DNA from: Spongilla lacustris
Lineage: Eukaryota; Porifera; Demospongiae; Spongillida; Spongillidae
Direction: 5' to 3'
Length of the DNA stretch: 64,000 bases
NCBI GenBank assembly: GCA_949361645.1
Contig: OX442435.1
Location: forward strand, 2,962,220 to 3,026,219
The notes beneath the pieces were generated by a model, which was not told the DNA's origin, did no database searches, and saw nothing but the letters and a program-made list of their open reading frames with translations. This document shows positions 56,250-64,000 of this stretch, piece after piece; positions within the stretch are counted from its first letter, which is position 1; the number at the start of each line of letters is the position of its first letter. Position numbers and translations under genes: made by a program.

Positions 56250-57795
56250 AAGTGTTAAACATGGATATAAAATAGTAATTACACATACATACTTTGAATT
56301 GATTAACCCTTTCTCATCACGGATTATTGAATACCATTATTGTGTTTGCAGCAATATTACTGCAACCAACAGCAGTAGGAGCATTTCGAATGGCATGCTG
56401 TGGACTTTCATTGCGCATAAGGTGTTGATTCAGTTTTCATCTGATACATTGGTTGTACATAATTAGTGGTGAGTAGTGTGACCGTCATAGGCCTAAAATG
56501 CAGAGAAAAAATAATACATTTACATACATGTACATCTAGAAATAGAATTATAGTTGCCTCCTCAATGACTTCCCCTTCATTTGAATGTCGGCAAACTGTT
56601 TGCCCATCTTCTAGATATTCATTAAAAGTCAGCTGGTGACCCAGTTTGCCAATGAATGCAATAAAGCTATCAACATCTTTCGGATCTGATAAAGCCTGCT
56701 CAGACTCATATTTGTAGGCCATATAGGCATCGACAGTGCAGATCCCAAAAAATGGTTCCAAACATGTGATACCACCAACAGTCAGTGTACCATGTCACAT
56801 TCCATTGCCAGCGAACCTTGGTGCAATATCAATTACACTAACGTTTTCACAATCATGTGCGGTTGTTTGACATGCTACCTCTTATGGTGACATGGGTGAA
56901 TGCTTGGCTGTGGAGCCGCAGTTTGATATGATGAATTTGCCGGAGGTTCTTCTTGGCCTGTATGGACAGTTGTTGCCTCAAGCAGAATGTGATCACCAAT
57001 TCATATCCTCAGACTCTCCTGTAGCCCACATGGTTAATAAATGCTTAGGGAAACCTTAAGTTGCTCCATGGCTGTTTAGAGCCTCTAGTGTTTTCACAGA
57101 GGAAAAGGCACTATTGACATGTACAACATGCAAGGATCCAAAATAGTGCTATGTTAATCGTAAGGTGCCCCCCCCCCCCCCCCCCCTCGTCATTGCATCA
57201 CATGCAAGCCAATCTCATTCATCCTTGTATGCGCTGAACATTTCTTATTTTACGAGCACTAAAGGAATTGTTTGTACATGAGGCATTGAGGTTAATAATA
57301 GCCTTTGTAAGGATTCTTAAGAGTTGTACTTAGCGCAATGCAGTTCAATAGCACCTTGGCATTACATATAGCAATTTTGAACATAGGACACCAAAACTAG
57401 GTACTTATATTGCTTCAAGAAAAAATGAGAAAAAAGTGTCCATTTATAATTGGTAGTAAAATCTAGGCTTTAAATTGATATTGGCACGTATTTATCTGTT
57501 CCTAAGCTGAATTTGAAAGATAGGAAGGTAGCTATAGATGCCAGCTGTGCATGTAAATAAAAAAAAAAAGGTCACAAAGGCACTTATGTAGAAAAAGATA
57601 ATAGTCTTGTTTACATAAGTGGTTAGAATTGTGGTCAACTCATAAAGCATGAAATCATTGAGGTCAAGAGTTAATAATTTATATCCTTACATATGTGTTA
57701 GTATGTTTAGTATTTTGTTTCTGAAACTCAGACACATGTATGATGGATTGGTTAAGATTGACCCCTTTATGTGTTCTGCACTACCACTAAAGTAA
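56250..57795. other. gene-free stretch
   Basis: Minus-strand frame 56408-56761 (117 residues) has no recognised motif. A 19-nt poly-C tract lies at 57168-57186. Confidence 0.45.
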
Positions 57796-59056
57796 TTAAT
57801 GTTTAATTTCCAGGGAAAAATCCTTATTTAAGGATGTCATTATCCTTAAATAAGGATCATCTTTTGCATTGCATACTTTTGCTAACCAAGCAAATTAGAT
57901 AATATAAATGCTATTAGTCAATTGTATACTGATTAGCCTCCATAACAAACTTTAAATGATGTCAATATGATCAATGTCCATATTTTAAAACAGGGATGAA
58001 GTGGCACATCCTTATTTAAGGATTGACACCATCCTTAAATAAGGATCACAACAGTAGAGGTTATTGACCTCAAAAACCATAATGGTTTTAAAACTCTTGA
58101 TTTTCTCTGATAGTCAGTTAACCCAGCTATACTCACAACCTGATTCGTTGAAAAAAATAACTTGTGGTTAATAAGTTATGAGCATTTACATCATAGCACT
58201 TCAAAATTAATATCAAGCGTCTGTATAATGACGCGTACGTGTACTGATGTAGATGCTATCTTCTGGTCAAACGTCAGCGTGGATGTATCCCTATAGCCTC
58301 ACTGAGACCAGTGCATGACCACGTGCACTACATGTGGTTGTGCTTCATTGAACAGACTGAGTGGGCTTTCTATTCCTATCATTTCATGCAGTACCCGGGC
58401 ATGTACAATGGTGGATGGGGGGGGGGGGGGGGAGGGGGGTTTACAGGAGATCTGATGTAGGAAGCGTTGCCAATTCTTAGCCCCAATTAATCAGACTTGA
58501 GGGGACCACGTCATTGCCTAGGCCTACTGTTGCTGCCGCCATAGATTACGGAATTCAGTACGGTCACCTAGCTACACATGTGTATATATAGGCCTAGTGG
58601 CCCGCCTACATATAAGTCCCATCCATACTGAGGAATTACATCCGTTGTTTTCACTAAGCAGGGTTGCTTAGCTATAGCTTGACACTTTCGAGTGTATGAC
58701 ACTGGCCGCGCGGTCCGGTACGTACAATGTACGTGAGTCGTGAGCCAGCGTATCGCCGTGGATATTGTTCCACAGATGGGTCCATCTGATTCTGACAGTC
58801 TACATTCTACTACTTCAGCTTTCAGAAACCTGCCCTTCCTTCGATTTGAGTTAATTGGCTCTCTACTATATCGCCAACGGCAAATGGCGGCTTCGCCATA
58901 ACGAGACTGTAATAGCGATTTTTGAGCAAGTCAAACCTGTTGTAGTCGCGGCAGTAACGCTAATCTGCCTTATCTTGAATCTAGTTAATCACAAATCTAA
59001 AATAAAGCACCAAGTGTGCATCATTCTCTTAGAAAGTGGTCATCATCCTTTTTTAA

Positions 59057-60468
59057 TCATAGATTGACTGAAACGGGAGTGACTTAAGTCAGTGACTTAA
59101 GTCACTACCCTGGGATACGGTGAAATGAGATTTATACCCAGCTATTCAAACAAATTCTTTACATGTGGTTGATTGTTAATACAGATAACAGCAGGTTCAC
59201 ATAAATGAATTTCATTTAGGCTACACATGATCACTTCGTATGTGTACAAAGGCATGGTAAATCACTGATTATATATGTGCTTTACTATACAGGCACTTCC
59301 TTACTTAGACTTCAGCCCACATAAGGCAACAATGTTGTCATTTTCCATTTCAGAGCACACAGTACAATAGTTCTTGCACAGGCTTTTGCATACACTGCAA
59401 GCTCTACTAGCATTGGTAGCTACACAAGTAGCAGAGTTTTTGTCATACAATGGATGCAGGCACAATGGGGCAATGTTGTGTGGAAATGTTGCATGTTAAT
59501 CCTGTTGCTGAGCGTGCATGAGTATAGGTTTACGTTTATTGGTACTTGCATGTATATAAGTAAAGCTACAGCAACTGCTTCTGTGCCCGGGTGAAACCAT
59601 TGAACAGAGAGTACGCGTCGTCCAAAATATGATACCTATTTGCAGCTCTCATGATCAAACCAATAAGTATTCAGTGGCCTTAGGGCATCCTACAGGCAAT
59701 CGGTATTGAAATCACATCTGGCAGCATGCATTTGTAATGGAAAGACAATTTCCAGTAGTCCTGTGTACCTCTTCTATATCATTACCCCACAAAATGTGTG
59801 TATCAAACTGAGGTGAGGATCTCCAGCCTTCAACAATGCCATCTACTGCCTTCCATTGTACGCCATGACAAGATAAACTACTGCCATCACCGACGTCATC
59901 GCTTTCTTGCTCATGTGGTTCTTCAATCGCCGGGTTTGGGGAACTAATTGCTATAGAAATGGCTGTGGGAATGGATGCTTCAGCATTGCCGCCTGCTGCA
60001 GTGCTGTGCCGCCTAATGCTGCGTGTGGAAAACGTAGCGCCTTCATAAAAATAAATGATGCATTTTACACTACGCCCTTTACCGTTAATTCTCTGTACAC
60101 CCCCAAGGAGTTTTGTTTCGTTAAAAAGCCTTCCGTACCTCTGCTTTGCATGTTTGTTGCCTAATATCTTAGCTCCGTTGCATGTAACACGATCGCCAAC
60201 AAGGAAAGGCATCGCGGTTTGAACACAAAAAAGGGGCGTATTTTGTAATGTTTGCCGCCAAACAGCGATACAAGCTGCCCTATTTGCTACGCTCCTCTGG
60301 CTTAAAATACAACCATTTTAGAACAGTTTAAAGCTGCATGCCACACAGTACGTGCACAATTAAAAAAAAAACGCACTGGCGTCACCAATTCGAGTGTTTT
60401 ATCGTTTCAAAAGTTCAGTGACTTAAGTCACTAATTAATGACTTAAGTCACGATCCGTCAATCTATGA
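59057..60468. mobile_element. inner TTAA transposon with GTGACTTAAGTCAC palindromes
   Basis: 1412-bp element flanked by TTAA at 59053-59056 and 60469-60472. The terminal repeat TCATAGATTGAC is perfect at both ends. Close to each end lie two copies of the 14-bp palindrome GTGACTTAAGTCAC (59079-59105 and 60418-60451, two with one mismatch). It sits exactly in the TTAA of the outer element's right-hand palindrome (ATCCTTTT...TTAAGGAT), splitting it. It carries one frame on the minus strand. Confidence 0.85.
59712..60212 (-). CDS. 166-residue protein of the inner TTAA element, probably a truncated transposase N-terminus
   Basis: Complete minus-strand frame wholly inside the 1412-bp element, starting 256 bp from its right end. 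The N-terminal part (VGDRVTCNGAKILGNKHAKQ, then YGRLF) looks like a small beta-barrel/SH3-like segment. Residues 63-75 are basic and serine/arginine-rich. About 97-111 is acidic (EEPHEQESDD). The C-terminus (HILWGNDIEEVHRTTGNCLS) has no catalytic motif. No DDE residues are visible. An acidic leader before a lost catalytic domain would fit a piggyBac-like transposase remnant, suggested by the TTAA target but not shown by the protein. It could instead be a chance open frame. Confidence 0.45.
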   Translation of the reverse strand: MPFLVGDRVTCNGAKILGNKHAKQRYGRLFNETKLLGGVQRINGKGRSVKCIIYFYEGATFSTRSIRRHSTAAGGNAEASIPTAISIAISSPNPAIEEPHEQESDDVGDGSSLSCHGVQWKAVDGIVEGWRSSPQFDTHILWGNDIEEVHRTTGNCLSITNACCQM

Positions 60469-60516
60469 TTAAGGATGGCCATCCTTAAATAAGGATTCCG
60501 GGAGATTAAACATTAA

Positions 60517-61319
60517 GGAAGTAATTTCATTGGACCCGCCCCCCAGTCACAAACTTGTTCTCTTTGATTGCTTGTATCACCACCGGCTCCTTGTCACTGC
60601 TGAGGGTAGTTTCACTTTCCAAATGACTAAAAGAGGCCTTCGGCATCCTCATCAAGATTGCAACACTTCCGCTTTCTGTACTGTCGCATCACTCTAAGCC
60701 TTCTTTATCAATGCCCCGAACTGTTTCATCCGTGGTTGTGTCATCCGACCACTTTATGCGATTCCGACACAGGTGACCTGCTCCGATGACCTGTGCAACA
60801 CTTCTAGAACAATTCTGATTCTTTTTATTTCATTTTAAATCTTTCCTACAACAGTATCACCAACGATGAAGTTGTTTCCCATTTTCGCTGTAATGCCCAC
60901 AAATTGATGGATGTGCAATGTCTGGATGCTTTTATCTTGTGACACAAGATAAAAGATAATGGAAAACCAAGTAGCATGCACTAAATTCTAAATAAGACGA
61001 AACATTGTTAGAGTTTTAAAAGCAGCCATTTGTTATTTTCAGTACCTTAGTTAGTCCTAGGGCGATTAGAGGTTAAAAAGGTTGAAGTATATTATGACTG
61101 AGGTTTCTAAAGATGTTTCAGTAATAGAACAATGCACGAATTTGATCATGTAGGCCCTTTCAAAATGGGTGTGTACCTTATAGGCAAACCAATATGACCT
61201 AATAACACTGTATTGTATATATAAACAACATATCCACTGTTGTGGGCAAACCTGGTTAATGTTTTGCGTGTACCAAGTAGTATAATTTAGGCTACCAAAA
61301 ATGTACCACCTGCATAGTA
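60517..61319. other. stretch without a supported gene
   Basis: Minus-strand pieces such as MGNNFIVGDTVVGKI near 60870-60885, which recall the start of the inner-element protein, are followed by stops. A decayed TE gene is possible but not supported. Confidence 0.3.
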
Positions 61320-61990
61320 CAATTTTTGTGTGCCAGACTGTGGATATGAGGATAGCAGGTGTTCAGTGTGGGGAAGCTGTGTGATGAACCTTGTATATGG
61401 TGCATGTGTGACACAGAGTAGAAGCATACAATGTATGCAATCTCTTGTGTGATGTCATCTTATTCACCCCCTCCTCTCCCGCACAAACAGTGTTGGTGTA
61501 GGGAATTGAGTCCACCTATAACATTGTATGTTGTGACCTGCTGGGCATCTTGAGCACATTCATTGTGCACTAATGGCTACCAATAAAGGTGGATATGAGG
61601 ATGGTAGGTTTTCTGTGTACTAATATTGTGGGGATGGTGTAAAATCATTGATTGGGTAAGGGTGTGCAAACAAATAATACCCATAGTACAGTATAGCATG
61701 CATGCAGATTAATATAAAGGATTGGACGGTACTATTGTAGTGTGGGTTGTATTGTAGACGCATATGCAAGTATTATTATATCACCTATTCTCCCCTCTCC
61801 CTTCAGCGCAGAGATGGTTTTTATGCTGCATCAATGCATAATCATATATATCAGTGAGGATGTCTAGTGGTGCTGTGGGAACCCAATGGGATCATCCTGG
61901 TGTTCACAGTGGATAGATCAAGTGGAGGTGGTAACTACTCTGCTGTGGCAACAGTTGGCTGTTCCTGCATCCCCCAGTTACCTTGGTAGC
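61320..61990 (+). repeat. exon-like repeat units, cluster 2
   Basis: Three units resembling 52490-52945: GTGGATATGAGGAT-G followed by GTTC-GTGTGGGGAAGCT at 61330 and a shorter version at 61590, and an exon-like block after TCCCTTCAG at 61807 that reads VLWEPNGIILVFTVDRSSGG then GNYSAVATVGCSC. All units contain stops or lack partners. They look like remains of a repeated-exon receptor or adhesion gene; the family was not recognised. Confidence 0.4.
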
Positions 61991-62332
61991 CAGATACTGT
62001 AGCTGCAAGCAGCATTGGTTCCACCAACCCCAAACACACAAGTAGGTTTGCAGCATGTCCTTGCCAGATTGAGTAGGCTGTGGGCTTGTAAACTCTTTTT
62101 TCTGTGGAACAGGGGTGTATTTATTTCTATGCCTACAAAACCTACTTGCAATTCATGAGGAAAAAAATCTAGGATTTCAATTAGGACAGTTTCAAGGCAG
62201 GGGGAGGATTTGGGAGGGGATGTGCCCTCCCACACAGTTTTTAATGTGATAGTTGGTTTATGCAGCCTCATACTAGCACTAGCTTTGCAGTACATTGTAC
62301 TGCGATATTCAACCAATTAATTTTACCTTTAA

Positions 62333-63032
62333 TCCCTCGTTGTCCTACGCGTAGGACACAAGTAAAAATTAATTTTTAGCAAACTCACATAAGCAGAGAA
62401 CAAATCAAAATCTCATTGTATTGTAGAAATGGTTATAAATACTGGTGCTTCCTTGCAATTAAGATTCAACTACAGTCAATAGTGCATTGCTAAATGATGC
62501 ATTTTTGGTAAATCGCAAACCAACTTCAAGTACCAACACATAATGTTACAAAGAGCAGAATAACATGTTAACGGAAAACAGCACTAAGCAAATAAAAATG
62601 TACATTGTAGATTTGGAATTTGCTAGCTCGACAAATGTATGAAGGATAGGTATTTGTCAATTTGTATTTGTTGCTGGAATAGCAAATAGAATGGACAAAA
62701 TCTTGAAAACGTACAGTGCGTTTTTGGTAAATATGGCAAAACCAATCACTGCCATCTAGACTGTTTTAAGTAGCACACACATCACGCTTCAAAAACATTC
62801 AAAAAAAGTTATACTTGTACGTTTTCTTTTTTCTGTGAGAATTAAATTCTCCAATGCATTTTTAAGAACCACATGCATTTTTTTTTACATCATGTAACCA
62901 AGCGTGTGATTTAAAAATTAGATTTGAAATTTAGCGTGATAGACACATCAAACAACAGTACAGAATTGGATGCCAAACACCTGCAGAATTTTCAAATATT
63001 GGTCCTATGCGTAGGGACTTGGACCTGGGGAT
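62333..63032. mobile_element. 700-bp TTAA element with GTCCTACGCGTAGGAC palindromes
   Basis: Flanked by TTAA at 62329-62332 and 63033-63036. The palindrome GTCCTACGCGTAGGAC stands near the left end (62342-62357) and a variant GTCCTATGCGTAGGGAC near the right (63002-63018). End sequences TCCCTCGTT and, complemented, ATCCCCAGGTCC are only roughly similar. No coding sequence. Confidence 0.65.
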
Positions 63033-63384
63033 TTAAGGTTTAACACATCTGAGTAAGTCTGGGGAGGAGAGGGGACATGGCAGGGGGCAATCTTGCATAA
63101 GATGGTTATTACAAGCATTTATCAACACCATTGATGTCTGTAACTGATCTCATTTTCCCCTTGCAGCTCCTTCTACTGTTAGCCAGCACTGTGTGTTCAC
63201 TGACACACGAATTCGTTTGACATTCGTGAGCGCGCTGGGACATACCTAGACATCTCCAGATGTATTAGATCTCTGCATGAATATATCTAAACAGTTACCA
63301 ACTGAACACCATTGATGTCTGTAACTGTTTCCATTCGTAAACGAGCTGAGTTATACAGATCGTCGTCATATGCATGTGACTTGC

Positions 63385-64000
63385 ATGGTCAGAACGTATT
63401 GTTCCTACGTACTGTCCAATTAGAAGATGCACGGAGAGGAAGGAAGCTGAGCGTACTGCCGGCACTCGGCTGATTTGATATATACTATACAAGCAAAACA
63501 AATTCCCTGGATCCAAACCGTAGCCTGGTACGGAACGATGGCAATGGTATTATGCAATCACGACAGTAAACGGCTAAGAGATATCATGTCTGTAACGGAG
63601 CTGTAACAGAACGTTCTTACCTATAACGTACTGTTACGGAGCTGTAACGAGATGGCACCACCCAAATACGAGACGGCACGACCCGAATACGAGATGGCAC
63701 GACCCGAATACGAGACGGCACGACCCGAATACGAGACGGCACGACCCGAATACGAGATGGCGCGACCTGAATACGAAAAGCGAGCGCGTGTCGAATTATG
63801 GCAGTGATCACCCCCCATAGATCACTGCCATAATTCGACACGCGCTCGCTTTTCGTATTCGGGTCGTATGGGGGGTGATCACTGCCATAATTCGACACGC
63901 GCTCGCTTATCGTATTCGGGTCGCGCCATCTCGTATTCGGGTCGCGCCATCTCGTATTCGGGTCGTGCCGTCTCGTATTCGGGTCGTGCCGCCTCGTATT
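63385..64000. mobile_element. large foldback element with inverted 21-bp minisatellites, copy B
   Basis: 63385-63640 is the reverse complement of the body of copy A (43180-43450). 63645-63775 is a reversed 21-bp array. 63776-63810 and 63817-63850 are inverted copies of CATAATTCGACACGCGCTCG. From 63850 a second, forward array runs to the window end. The element is thus a palindrome whose right half continues beyond 64000. Confidence 0.8.

Larger units (their letters stand above)
57800..60512. mobile_element. outer TTAA transposon with paired ATCCTT...AAGGAT palindromes
   Basis: Flanked by TTAA at 57796-57799 and 60513-60516. Termini TGTTTAATTTCCAGGGA and, complemented, TGTTTAATCTCCCGG are inverted repeats. 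Next to each end stand two 16-bp palindromic words (57820-57835 and 57842-57857; on the right 60481-60496 and a split one), with a further pair at 58008-58023 and 58031-58046. Without the inner insertion the element is about 1.3 kb and has no convincing coding sequence. A 16-nt poly-G tract lies at 58417-58432. TTAA duplications are typical of piggyBac and Kolobok elements. Confidence 0.8.

Noticed and set aside
56408..56761. 117-residue minus-strand protein
   Set aside because: Open and without repeats, but no motif, splice partner or promoter was recognised; not enough to call a gene.
58855..59067. 70-residue membrane-like frame
   Set aside because: It crosses the border of the inner TTAA element, so its last residues come from the insertion; no homologue recognised.

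Overview
The window looks like nuclear DNA of an early-branching marine invertebrate animal, most likely a sponge or something of similar grade. The evidence is spliced genes with canonical GT-AG introns, metazoan gene families (a GPR157-like seven-transmembrane receptor, a Rab GTPase, RING/B-box/coiled-coil/filamin/NHL TRIM proteins, a complement-control-protein domain), AT-rich spacer full of ATGCATG and TACATGTA words, and very many small inverted-repeat transposons and minisatellites. The species is an inference. Two scaffold gaps of exactly 200 N are present (253-452 and 38162-38361).

Layout. 0-4.6 kb is gene-free with poly-G tracts and inverted-repeat elements. 4.6-5.0 kb holds a compact secreted single-CCP gene with TATA box and polyadenylation signal. 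7.3-8.8 kb holds an intact single-exon 2-oxoglutarate/Fe(II) oxygenase. 9.6-12.2 kb is a TRIM gene broken by frameshifts. 12.7-23 kb is mostly repeats: foldback elements, a polypyrimidine tract, a 143-bp satellite, and one possible small secreted-protein gene at 17.9-18.5 kb. 23.8-28.9 kb is a four-exon GPR157-like receptor whose first intron contains a decayed RING-type TE-like gene and a 22-bp minisatellite. 29.5-34.7 kb is a second, decayed copy of the oxygenase+TRIM block, here keeping filamin and NHL remains. 38.5-42.8 kb (minus strand) is the 5' half of a Rab8/10-like GTPase gene whose introns are loaded with minisatellites and transposons. 44.7-46.0 kb is a DDE integrase-like pseudogene. 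49.4-50.3 kb has fragments of a PHD-finger gene. 52-64 kb is dominated by inverted-repeat transposons, including a nested pair with TTAA target duplications.

The intact-looking genes (CCP protein, oxygenase, GPR157-like receptor, Rab) do not form a pathway. The main theme is repeat dynamics: segmental duplication followed by decay, foldback/MITE families, one transposon inserted into the terminal palindrome of another, poly-G tracts that differ 26 versus 6 between paralogous sites, and a minisatellite built from the exon 3/intron 3 splice donor of the Rab gene. All protein assignments come from reading motifs and from memory of the families; no database search was run.
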